Source of the DNA: CAYZHV01 sp046541355
GTDB lineage: Bacteria > Spirochaetota > Spirochaetia > DSM-27196 > Alkalispirochaetaceae
DNA length: 9,890 bases
Assembly: GCA_046541355.1 (NCBI GenBank)
Contig: JBKHDM010000091.1
Span: 1-9,890, forward strand
Direction: 5' to 3'
The translations under genes were made by a program, and so were the position numbers. Below, in pieces: positions 1 through 6,130 of the stretch (the stretch's first letter is position 1; every line of letters starts with the position of its first letter). Below the pieces are notes generated by a model. That model made no database searches and had not been told where the DNA came from. It saw nothing but the letters and a program-made list of their open reading frames with translations.

Positions 1-1542
1 CTACCTCGCCTCGACCCCGAGGGTGGAGAGGTGCTTTTCAAAGTGGTTCTGGATCAGATCGTTGTAACTCTCCTCATGGAGGTGGAGAGCCTGGTAGAAG
101 GCGTCGGCGAGCTCCGGATGAGAGAGAATGGCCCCGTAGCAGATATGCAGCATCTGCCGAGCGTCGGGATGATCGAGGTAGCGCGGAAGCTCCCGGTCGG
201 GGCACGCCGCGAGCGGGGTAATCCGGGAGAGATCGGCGGTGATGTGGTACTGTTTGAGAGCCTCCGGATACATCTCGAGGGCTCGGGTGTGGAGCCGGCG
301 GTAGAGCCCCGGCGCTTTCGAGGCGATCAGCCGCAGCGCCTCGAGCCAGCTGGTGCCGGAGGTCTTGAGATGAAGCCTGCCTCCCGTACCTCTGCCGATG
401 CACGGATAGACGCTGAACTTGTCGCTGCCGGAGTGGACGGAGATCTTGTAACCCCCGAAGGCGCGACTTATCTCGCAGTGGACGAGAAACTGCCGCTCGA
501 ACTCCTGTGGATCTCCGATGTAGTCCACGGCTTTCTGGAAATCCCCGACAAAACGGGGTGCCACGCTGTTTACCGCCACCCCCCTTCCCTGAAGCTCCCG
601 GGCGATAAACAGATGGTGCTCCGGGAGCGTCGGGGTGGTGGTCTCATCGATACTGATCTCCAGGTCATAGGAGTCCCCGCGGTGCGTGCGAAGAAACTGG
701 TCCACCTCCACCGCCAGATCGAGGGCGGGCCCGTAGAGTACCGCACAGAGCCGGGCGGTAGCCTCGTCGATGGTTATCGTTGTCCCGGGCAGCGGAAACT
801 CCTGATCGACGTACTCCGCCTCGACCCGCCGACGAAACTGCTCCGGCAGCGTTTCGAACGCCTCATCCACCCGTTCGCGCTCCCACTCCGCCGCTTCCGG
901 CCGCATCACGTCGGTAAGGTCGAGGGTGATCATCGGCATACCCTCGGCAAGGGCGCTCTTGATTGCGGGGATGTTCTTGAGGTGGTCGCCGTCGGCACCA
1001 TAGCCCTCCTCGTAGCCCTCCTGAAAGACCATCCAGGAGGCGTCCGCTACCACGTCGCCGAAGGTTCGACCGGTAAACTCGAGCTCCCGGACGCTCTGCT
1101 GGGCGAGAACCGGGGAGCAGGCGTAGCGTCGGGCCGCCCGGATATGTCCCGCCGTGGCGCGCCCGAGACGGTCACCCATACCTATTGTCGTGCGCCGTTG
1201 CCTGAGGGAGACCGGCCTGGTCCATGGAAAAAGCTCGTGGAGCAGTTTCGCGTTCCCGGTGCTGCACTGGACGACCGAGGCGAAGAGTTCCGCGATCTGT
1301 TCAACCTGCCCGCCGAAGGGGTTCTCGAACGGCTTGTCAGAGAGCAGGAGCAACGCCTTGCCCTGGAGGGAAGAGATAATGAGATGTAGTACCGTCTCCC
1401 GCCGGTAGCAGGAGCTCGGGTAGAACGCCCACTCACCCGCGGGAAGAGGTCCCGGCTCTCTGTTCTCCTTCCACTCACTCAGCTCCCGCTCCCCCATCCG
1501 CAGCAGCCCCTCGGCCTCGATCTTCGAAAACAGCTCTTTCAA
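1..1542 (-). CDS. uxaE: Tagaturonate/fructuronate epimerase UxaE
   Basis: The 513-residue product (counted from a TTG start) matches the UxaE family, first characterised in Thermotoga, which interconverts D-tagaturonate and D-fructuronate in the cytoplasm. Visible family landmarks are GMGDRLG near residues 121-127 followed by ATAGHIRA, PVLAQQSVREL (144-154), a long block with FQEGYEEGYGADGDHLKN (173-190) and MITLDLTD (204-211), and EISIDETTTPT (295-305). Further on come HSGSDKFSVYP (370-380) and a His-rich C-terminus. The TTG at 1542-1540 overlaps the uxaC stop as TTGA, with GGGAGAGGGG 8 nt upstream, so translation is probably coupled to uxaC. An in-frame ATG at 1596 with GAGGAG 5 nt upstream is the alternative, but it adds 18 residues that merely re-read the conserved uxaC 3' end. 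The stop codon occupies positions 1-3, so the gene is complete. With UxaC, it channels galacturonate into the fructuronate/mannonate branch. The family call is firm; catalytic residues were not assigned. Confidence 0.9.
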   Translation of the reverse strand: MKELFSKIEAEGLLRMGERELSEWKENREPGPLPAGEWAFYPSSCYRRETVLHLIISSLQGKALLLLSDKPFENPFGGQVEQIAELFASVVQCSTGNAKLLHELFPWTRPVSLRQRRTTIGMGDRLGRATAGHIRAARRYACSPVLAQQSVRELEFTGRTFGDVVADASWMVFQEGYEEGYGADGDHLKNIPAIKSALAEGMPMITLDLTDVMRPEAAEWERERVDEAFETLPEQFRRRVEAEYVDQEFPLPGTTITIDEATARLCAVLYGPALDLAVEVDQFLRTHRGDSYDLEISIDETTTPTLPEHHLFIARELQGRGVAVNSVAPRFVGDFQKAVDYIGDPQEFERQFLVHCEISRAFGGYKISVHSGSDKFSVYPCIGRGTGGRLHLKTSGTSWLEALRLIASKAPGLYRRLHTRALEMYPEALKQYHITADLSRITPLAACPDRELPRYLDHPDARQMLHICYGAILSHPELADAFYQALHLHEESYNDLIQNHFEKHLSTLGVEAR

Positions 1543-2978
1543 ACGAACGTCCCCTCTCCCGGGTCGATCCCGAAATAGTCCACCGCGTTCCTCCATGAGA
1601 TCTCCTCAACCATCGAACCGAGGAGCTCCATATCCTGCGGCGCCTCCCCCGCCTCCACCCAGCTTCCCACCAGATTGCAGAGGACACGTCGAAAATACTC
1701 GTGCCGGGGAAAAGAAAGAAAGCTCCTCGAGTCGGTGAGCATTCCGACAAACCGCCTGAGGAGCCCCATGTTCGAGAGTGCCCGCAGCTGCCGCTCCATG
1801 CCGTCCTTCTGGTCGTTAAACCACCAGCCGGAGCCGAACTGCATCTTTCCGGGCACCGATCCGTCCTGAAAGTTTCCGGTCATCGTCGCAATCAGCTCGT
1901 TATCCCGCGGGTTGAGATTGTAGATGATCGTCTTCGGGAGCTTGCCCTCCCGGTCCATCGAGTCGAGAAGCAGGGCGAGGGGCGCGGCGATCTGCCCGTC
2001 GCCGATTGAGTCGAATCCGGTATCCGGCCCGAGGGAGGCGAACATGCGGCTGTTGTTGTTGCGCTGCGCCCCGATATGGAGCTGGAAGACCCAGCCCCGC
2101 TCGGCGTAGGCGCGGCCGAGCGCCTTGAGCAGCGCGGTGGTAAAGGCCGCGTGATCCTCCCGGGAGACGCTGGTTCCCCCCGCGGCGTCCCGAAAGATCC
2201 GCTCCAGTTCCCTCTCTCTGGTCTCCCGGTAAACCGGGAGAACCAGGGCGTGGTCCGAGACCCGGCAGCCGTGGTCGCCGAAATAATCGATCCGCTGGAG
2301 CAACACCTCGAGGAGATCCTGGTATCCCTCGATCCGCTCCCTGCCGGCAGCCTTGGCGAGGCGGGCGAGATAGGCGGGGTACTCCTCGCCCTTATCCACA
2401 GCGTACGCCTTGTCCGGTCGGAAGGAGGGTAGCACCAGGCAGTCAAAGTTCTCCTCCGCGGCTATTGCGCGGTGGTAGGCGAGGTCGTCGGCGGGGTCGT
2501 CGGTGGTGCCGAGGTAACGTACGTTGAAGGCGGCGAGAATACCCCGGACTGAAAACTCAGGCCGTCTGAACTGCTCGAGGGTCTGGTTCCAGACAAGCTC
2601 TGCGGTATCGCCGTTGAGGAGTATACCGTCGATCCCGAAGGGTTTCTTGAGCTCGAGATGGGTCCAGTGGTAGAGGGGATTCCCAATGGTGTAGGGCACC
2701 GTCTCCGCCCACTTCTGAAACTTCTCACGCCCCGAAGCGCCCCCTGTTACGTAGCCCTCGGCCACACCGTTTGTCCGCATCGCCCTCCATTTGTAGTGAT
2801 CCCCGGCGAGCCACGCCTCGGCGAGGTCGGCGAACCGGTGGTCCTCGGCTATCATCCTCGGGGAGAGATGGCAGTGGTAGTCGAAGATCGGCATCCGGGC
2901 GGCGTGCTCGTGGTAGAGGCGCTCGGCGGTCCGATTGGTGAGGAGAAAATTCTCGTCCATGAACGCTTTTGGTTTCAC
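1539..2978 (-). CDS. uxaC: Uronate (glucuronate) isomerase UxaC
   Basis: This cytoplasmic amidohydrolase-superfamily isomerase converts D-glucuronate to D-fructuronate and D-galacturonate to D-tagaturonate. The 479-residue product has the usual family length. Family motifs run along the chain: FDYHCHLSP with the HxH pair (H35, H37), GDHYKWRAMRTNG (59-71), NPLYHWTHLEL (100-110), GTTDDP (157-162), LPSFRPDK (183-190), FQLHIGAQRNNNSRMF (298-313), DTGFDSIGD (319-327), IYNLNPRDN (352-360), GSGWWFNDQKDGM (382-394) and GMLTDSRSFLSFPRHEYFRR (412-431). The chosen GTG (2978-2976) has AAGGA 7 nt upstream and gives an N-terminus of the family type (MKPKAFMDENFLL). An internal ATG at 2960 would be 6 codons shorter and lacks as good a ribosome site. 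A 101-bp gap with no visible terminator separates it from dctM upstream, and its stop overlaps the start of uxaE. It is probably co-transcribed with the TRAP genes. Confidence 0.97.
   Translation of the reverse strand: MKPKAFMDENFLLTNRTAERLYHEHAARMPIFDYHCHLSPRMIAEDHRFADLAEAWLAGDHYKWRAMRTNGVAEGYVTGGASGREKFQKWAETVPYTIGNPLYHWTHLELKKPFGIDGILLNGDTAELVWNQTLEQFRRPEFSVRGILAAFNVRYLGTTDDPADDLAYHRAIAAEENFDCLVLPSFRPDKAYAVDKGEEYPAYLARLAKAAGRERIEGYQDLLEVLLQRIDYFGDHGCRVSDHALVLPVYRETRERELERIFRDAAGGTSVSREDHAAFTTALLKALGRAYAERGWVFQLHIGAQRNNNSRMFASLGPDTGFDSIGDGQIAAPLALLLDSMDREGKLPKTIIYNLNPRDNELIATMTGNFQDGSVPGKMQFGSGWWFNDQKDGMERQLRALSNMGLLRRFVGMLTDSRSFLSFPRHEYFRRVLCNLVGSWVEAGEAPQDMELLGSMVEEISWRNAVDYFGIDPGEGTFV
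2218..2246 (-). repeat. Strong hairpin-forming palindrome inside uxaC
   Basis: Within uxaC the arms 2218-2230 and 2233-2246 pair over 13 bp with one bulged base (2241). The inner arms are ctcccggt and accgggag. The two innermost pairs probably open to leave a small loop. It encodes part of the LVLPVYRET segment (residues 245-253). It may be a chance product of the codon usage, or may slow translation locally; no regulatory role can be shown. Confidence 0.45.
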
Positions 2979-3079
2979 CTTGCAATCCTTGTCTGATACC
3001 GGGTGACTCCTGCACCTCCGGCGACGGTCCGGCGGCGTCGCGGGAGAAGGTCTTGAAAGAGGGAACCGGCAGGCACAGG

Positions 3080-4378
3080 CTATCCCATCAGGAGATTGGG
3101 GATAAACATCACCAGATCCGGAACAAAGGTTACCAGCATCAGCACGACGATCATCACCCCGTAAAAGGGCAACATCGCCTTTGTGGCGTTCTCGATGGAG
3201 ATCTTCCCGACAGCGCAGCCAACGAAGAGCGCAGAACCTACAGGGGGAGTAGCAAGGCCGATCCCGAGGTTCAGCATGAGCATGATGCCGAACTGCACCG
3301 GGTGCATCCCCAGGGCGCCGACGACCACGGGAAAGAGAATCGGCGTGGTTATGAGAATGAGGGGCGCCATGTCCATGATGGTGCCGAGGAGCAGAAGGAG
3401 GAGATTGATGAGAAGCAGCAGGGCCACCCTGTTGGTCGTCAGGGAGAGGAGCAGTTCCGTCACTTTGGCCGGAACCTGAAGAAACGCCAGAAGCCATCCG
3501 AAGGCGCTCGCCGCGGCGATCAGGGACATCACCATCGCAAGCGTCCTGAGGGAGGCGAAAAGGATAACCCGGAACTCCCTCAGTGGTATCTCCCGATAGA
3601 CAAAAAAGGTAATGATGAAGGCGTAGACCGTCGCAATCGCCGCGGACTCGGTGGCGGTGAAAACACCTGATATGACCCCGCCGATGATTATTACCGCGGT
3701 GAGAAGACCGAGGATCGCGTCCTTGGTAAGGGTGATCGCCTCCTTGAGGGTATAGCGCTGCTCCTTGGGATAGTTTCGCGTTACCGCGATGATGTAGCTG
3801 AGAATCATGAGAGCAACCCCGAGCATCACCCCCGGGATGATACCGCCGAGAAAGAGCCGCCCCACCGATACGCCCCCGGCGGCGAGGGAGTAGATGATCA
3901 TATTGTGGCTCGGAGGGATGATGATGCCCTGGCATGCACTGGTTACGGTCACCGCAACCGAGTAATCGCCGTCGTACCCCTTCTTCTTCATCATAGGAAT
4001 CATGATCGTTCCAATGGAGGAGACGTCGGCCACCGCAGAGCCGGAAATACCCCCGAAAAACATACTCGCAAGAACATTGACCTGAGCGAGTCCTCCCCGG
4101 ACCCGGCCGACGATGAGATTGGAAAACTGGATAAGCCGGCGGGATATTCCGCCCCGACCCATCATCTCGCCGGCGAGAATAAAGAAGGGAATCGCCAGGA
4201 GAGAGAAGACCCGAACACCCTGGACCATCCGCTGGACAATCGCCATCATCGGAATCTCGAGAAAAAAGGCGGTAAGGATCGAGGAGGCCGCCAGGGAGAA
4301 GGTGACAGGGACCTTGAGCACAAGCATCACCCCAAAGCTTCCGAGCAGGATCGTGGTCGCTAACCGGACGTCAGGCAT
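3080..4378 (-). CDS. dctM: TRAP transporter large permease DctM
   Basis: This is the large membrane subunit of a tripartite ATP-independent periplasmic transporter, the ion-coupled translocation channel in the inner membrane. The 432-residue length is normal for DctM, and the protein is hydrophobic almost throughout, with about a dozen membrane segments. Family signatures are SMFFGGISGSAVAD (105-118), IPPSHNMIIY (154-163), GVFTATESAA (238-247), GTIMDMAP (332-339) and GLATPPVG (374-381). The ATG at 4378 lies 3 nt after the dctQ stop. The nearest purine-rich sequence, GAGGGAG, is 11 nt upstream, which is a long spacing, so initiation may depend on ribosomes finishing dctQ. Substrate cannot be read from this subunit. 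The uxaC and uxaE genes downstream in the same direction suggest hexuronates. Confidence 0.96.
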   Translation of the reverse strand: MPDVRLATTILLGSFGVMLVLKVPVTFSLAASSILTAFFLEIPMMAIVQRMVQGVRVFSLLAIPFFILAGEMMGRGGISRRLIQFSNLIVGRVRGGLAQVNVLASMFFGGISGSAVADVSSIGTIMIPMMKKKGYDGDYSVAVTVTSACQGIIIPPSHNMIIYSLAAGGVSVGRLFLGGIIPGVMLGVALMILSYIIAVTRNYPKEQRYTLKEAITLTKDAILGLLTAVIIIGGVISGVFTATESAAIATVYAFIITFFVYREIPLREFRVILFASLRTLAMVMSLIAAASAFGWLLAFLQVPAKVTELLLSLTTNRVALLLLINLLLLLLGTIMDMAPLILITTPILFPVVVGALGMHPVQFGIMLMLNLGIGLATPPVGSALFVGCAVGKISIENATKAMLPFYGVMIVVLMLVTFVPDLVMFIPNLLMG

Positions 4379-4381
4379 TAT

Positions 4382-4951
4382 TTAGAGATCTCCCTCGAGC
4401 GGGCTGTCGGCGTTCCCGATATCCCCGAGCTGCTCCGGGGTCGGGATGAGACGCCACCCTGTTTTTGCCGACCTGGCCCTCGCGTCGGTGTCGAAGCCGA
4501 CCAGATCGGTAATCGCCTCGTAGATCATGAGAACCGCGGCGACCGGCAGCACCATGTACAGCACCCCCGAGGGAAGCTCGGTGGCCGGCATGATGGAGCG
4601 CATAGTGAACTGGATCAGTATGCGTCCGTAGATCAGCATCACGACGCCGATAAAGAGGACCACCAGGTCCGACAGCTTCTCGAGGATTCTGTCGAGGCGC
4701 GGAATAGGGCGTCTCCAGAGGTGGAGGCTGATGTGCAGCTTCTTTCGAACACCTAAGGCCATAGCGATAAAGACGAAGATAACCACCATCACCAGTGAGA
4801 TCTCCTCAGCCCAATGGATACCTGAGTTGAAGAGGTAGCGCATAAAGACGTTGGTCCCGATAAGAAGGGTCATGGAGACGAGGAGGAGCTCAGCGATGAT
4901 AATGGAGAGGGCGAAGAGGGCGTCAAATAGGTTGACGATGAAACGAAGCAC
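4382..4951 (-). CDS. dctQ: TRAP transporter small permease DctQ
   Basis: This is the small membrane subunit of the TRAP transporter, which forms a complex with DctM. The 189-residue product shows four hydrophobic segments (about 11-32, 51-68, 93-113 and 129-149). The family motif NVFMRYLFNSGIHWAEE (34-50) follows the first segment. The tail (about 155-189) is polar and somewhat longer than in many DctQ proteins, and I see no motif in it. The GTG at 4951-4949 was chosen because AGGAGG lies 6 nt upstream. An in-frame TTG at 4969 would place that AGGAGG inside the coding region and add a poor N-terminus (MCRRQL). An inverted-repeat cluster sits directly upstream of the ribosome site, in the gap after dctP. 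It lies between dctP and dctM in one transcription unit. Confidence 0.94.
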   Translation of the reverse strand: MLRFIVNLFDALFALSIIIAELLLVSMTLLIGTNVFMRYLFNSGIHWAEEISLVMVVIFVFIAMALGVRKKLHISLHLWRRPIPRLDRILEKLSDLVVLFIGVVMLIYGRILIQFTMRSIMPATELPSGVLYMVLPVAAVLMIYEAITDLVGFDTDARARSAKTGWRLIPTPEQLGDIGNADSPLEGDL

Positions 4952-4957
4952 CAACTG

Positions 4958-4963
4958 CCTCCT
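4958..4963 (-). promoter_or_regulatory. Ribosome binding site deciding the dctQ start
   Basis: A perfect AGGAGG on the minus strand sits 6 nt before the GTG chosen for dctQ. It begins one base after the inner end of the inverted-repeat stem at 4965-4992, so folding of that stem would place a hairpin directly against the ribosome site without covering it. Confidence 0.75.
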
Positions 4964-4964
4964 G

Positions 4965-5002
4965 CACAACAGCCGCCGCGCCGGCTGTTGTGGCGCGGCG
5001 GC
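4965..5002 (-). repeat. Two overlapping, mutually exclusive inverted repeats between dctP and dctQ
   Basis: Two perfect 11-bp inverted repeats interlock in 38 bp. The first pairs 4965-4975 (cacaacagccg) with 4982-4992 (cggctgttgtg) around a 6-nt loop. The second pairs 4972-4982 (gccgccgcgcc) with 4992-5002 (ggcgcggcggc) around a 9-nt loop. They share bases in the arms, so a single RNA molecule can form one or the other fully, or a trimmed crossed (pseudoknot-like) fold. Neither is followed by a U-run, so an intrinsic terminator is unlikely. The element lies in the 78-bp gap after the binding-protein gene and before the permease genes. In many transport operons a hairpin at this place protects the upstream mRNA from 3' decay and gives an excess of binding protein; that role here is an inference. 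Confidence 0.7.
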
Positions 5003-5029
5003 GGAGTGTAATGCGTCCCTGCACCGTCG

Positions 5030-6037
5030 TCAGTCGACGGCGCGGATTTCAGCGACCACATCCTGGAGCTCGGGGCTCAGGTCGTCGTACAGCGGCTGCA
5101 TCGCCTCCTGAAACTCCGCGTAGGCATCCGAGGATAGCTCGGTGATTGTGTTACCGTTAGCACGAATCGCCTCTTCAGCGACCTGGACAAAGTTCGCCCA
5201 CTGCTCGATCTGGTAATCGATGGAGTCCCGGGCGGCCTGCTTGATGATCTCCTGGTCCTCCGGAGAGAGCCGGTCCATCGCCATCTCCGATGCGACGAGA
5301 ATCTCCGGAACCCTTGTGTGCTGATCGAGGGTGAAGTATTCGGCTACCTCGTAGTGACTGGTGGAGTAGTAGCTCGGCCAGTTGTTCTCGGCACCATCGA
5401 TGACCCCGGTCTGAAGCGCGCTGTACACCTCACCGAAGGGCATCGGCGTAGCGACCGCACCGAGCGCCTCGACCAGGCCAACCATCAGCTCACTCTCCTG
5501 AACGCGGATGCGCATTCCCTCCATGTCCTCGACGCTTCTGATCTCCCGAAGGGAGTTGTAGAAATTGCGGGAACCTGAGTCGTACCAGGCGAGGCCGACG
5601 AAGCCTGAGGGCTCGAGGCTTGCGAGGATCTCGTCTCCGATCTCACCCCGGAGCACGTTCCACATGTGGTCTGCGCTGCGGTAGAGATAGGGCATCTGCA
5701 GGGCGTTGAGCTGGTTGGCGAAGGCCGCAAGGGGGGAGATCGAAACACGGGTAAAGTCGATCGCTCCGAACTGAACCTGCTCGATAACCGCCCGCTCCTC
5801 ACCAAGCTGCGCGGAGTGGTAAACCTCGATAATGATACGACCGTCGGTCCGCTCCTCTACGAGACGGGCAAACTCGTAGTTTCCCTGGGTAGTCGGGTAA
5901 TCCTGAGGATGCGTTTCGGCGAGGCGCATGACGATCTGTTCCTGCTCCTCCATCTCCTCAGCTTCCTGGCTGCCGCTTGCAAAGATCAGGCCGGTGGTCA
6001 GCATCCCGATCAGCAACAGTGCGAGAGTTCTTTTCAT
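5030..6037 (-). CDS. dctP: TRAP transporter substrate-binding protein DctP, probably hexuronate-specific
   Basis: This is the periplasmic solute receptor of the TRAP transporter, which hands substrate to DctQM. The 335-residue length is typical. An N-terminal signal peptide (MKRT, then a hydrophobic stretch to about residue 20) ends in FASGSQE. There is no cysteine, so this is probably a type I-processed protein rather than a lipoprotein, and the style recalls spirochaete binding proteins. The core shows LAETHPQDYP (39-48), YHSAQLGEE (73-81), MPYLYRSADHMW (115-126), GMRIRVQES (174-182) with the Arg (R178) that binds the substrate carboxylate in most DctP proteins, and MPFGEVYSALQTGVIDGAENN (199-219). 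The ATG at 6037 has AAGGAGG 5 nt upstream (6043-6049), the strongest ribosome site in the window, which suits high expression. Family membership is firm. Hexuronate as ligand is inferred from uxaC and uxaE in the same operon. Confidence 0.96.
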   Translation of the reverse strand: MKRTLALLLIGMLTTGLIFASGSQEAEEMEEQEQIVMRLAETHPQDYPTTQGNYEFARLVEERTDGRIIIEVYHSAQLGEERAVIEQVQFGAIDFTRVSISPLAAFANQLNALQMPYLYRSADHMWNVLRGEIGDEILASLEPSGFVGLAWYDSGSRNFYNSLREIRSVEDMEGMRIRVQESELMVGLVEALGAVATPMPFGEVYSALQTGVIDGAENNWPSYYSTSHYEVAEYFTLDQHTRVPEILVASEMAMDRLSPEDQEIIKQAARDSIDYQIEQWANFVQVAEEAIRANGNTITELSSDAYAEFQEAMQPLYDDLSPELQDVVAEIRAVD

Positions 6038-6130
6038 CTCTCCCTCCTTAAGGGTCTGGTATTCTCCTAGGGTGGCCCGGATCCCTCGAGTCGCTGTTTG
6101 TAAGATCTTGCTAATACCCGGACAATCTTG
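6038..6130 (-). promoter_or_regulatory. Control region of the dctPQM-uxaC-uxaE operon
   Basis: This 93-bp gap separates the response-regulator stop from dctP. On the minus strand CAAGAT occurs at 6130-6125 and again at 6110-6105, exactly 20 bp apart start to start. That is about two helical turns, the usual layout of direct-repeat half-sites for AraC-type activators. Overlapping them is a plausible sigma70-type promoter: TTGTCC at 6125-6120 (4 of 6 matches to consensus), a 17-bp spacer, and TACAAA at 6102-6097 (4 of 6). This would give a leader of roughly 50-60 nt ending in the strong dctP ribosome site. The second repeat is part of an 8-bp palindrome (AAGATCTT, 6102-6109). No terminator hairpin is visible after the regulator gene, so readthrough from upstream is also possible. 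All of this is prediction from pattern. Confidence 0.4.

Noticed and set aside
31..1389. A 452-codon plus-strand open frame antisense to uxaE
   Set aside because: It mirrors the codon pattern of a GC-rich real gene on the other strand, shows no recognisable domain, and UxaE family motifs run throughout the minus-strand frame.
2979..3079. Possible separate promoter or terminator in the dctM-uxaC gap
   Set aside because: Only a short direct repeat (CGCCGGA twice, 11 bp apart) is visible; there is no convincing stem with a U-run and no good -35/-10 pair.
2969..3670. A 233-codon plus-strand open frame opposite dctM, rich in His, Asp, Glu and Lys
   Set aside because: Its strongly polar composition is what results from reading the opposite strand of a membrane-protein gene; it has no ribosome site or domain of its own.
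2979..3935. Upstream extension of the uxaC reading frame, giving a possible 798-residue fusion
   Set aside because: The extra part re-reads dctM in another frame and has no domain. UxaC starts naturally at the GTG at 2978 with a ribosome site and has normal family length there.
4952..4969. TTG start for dctQ 6 codons upstream
   Set aside because: The perfect AGGAGG would then be inside the gene, and the added residues are unlike DctQ N-termini.
4965..5002. Intrinsic terminator after dctP
   Set aside because: The stems are strong but no U-run follows on the minus-strand RNA, and dctQ begins right after, so a full stop of transcription is unlikely.
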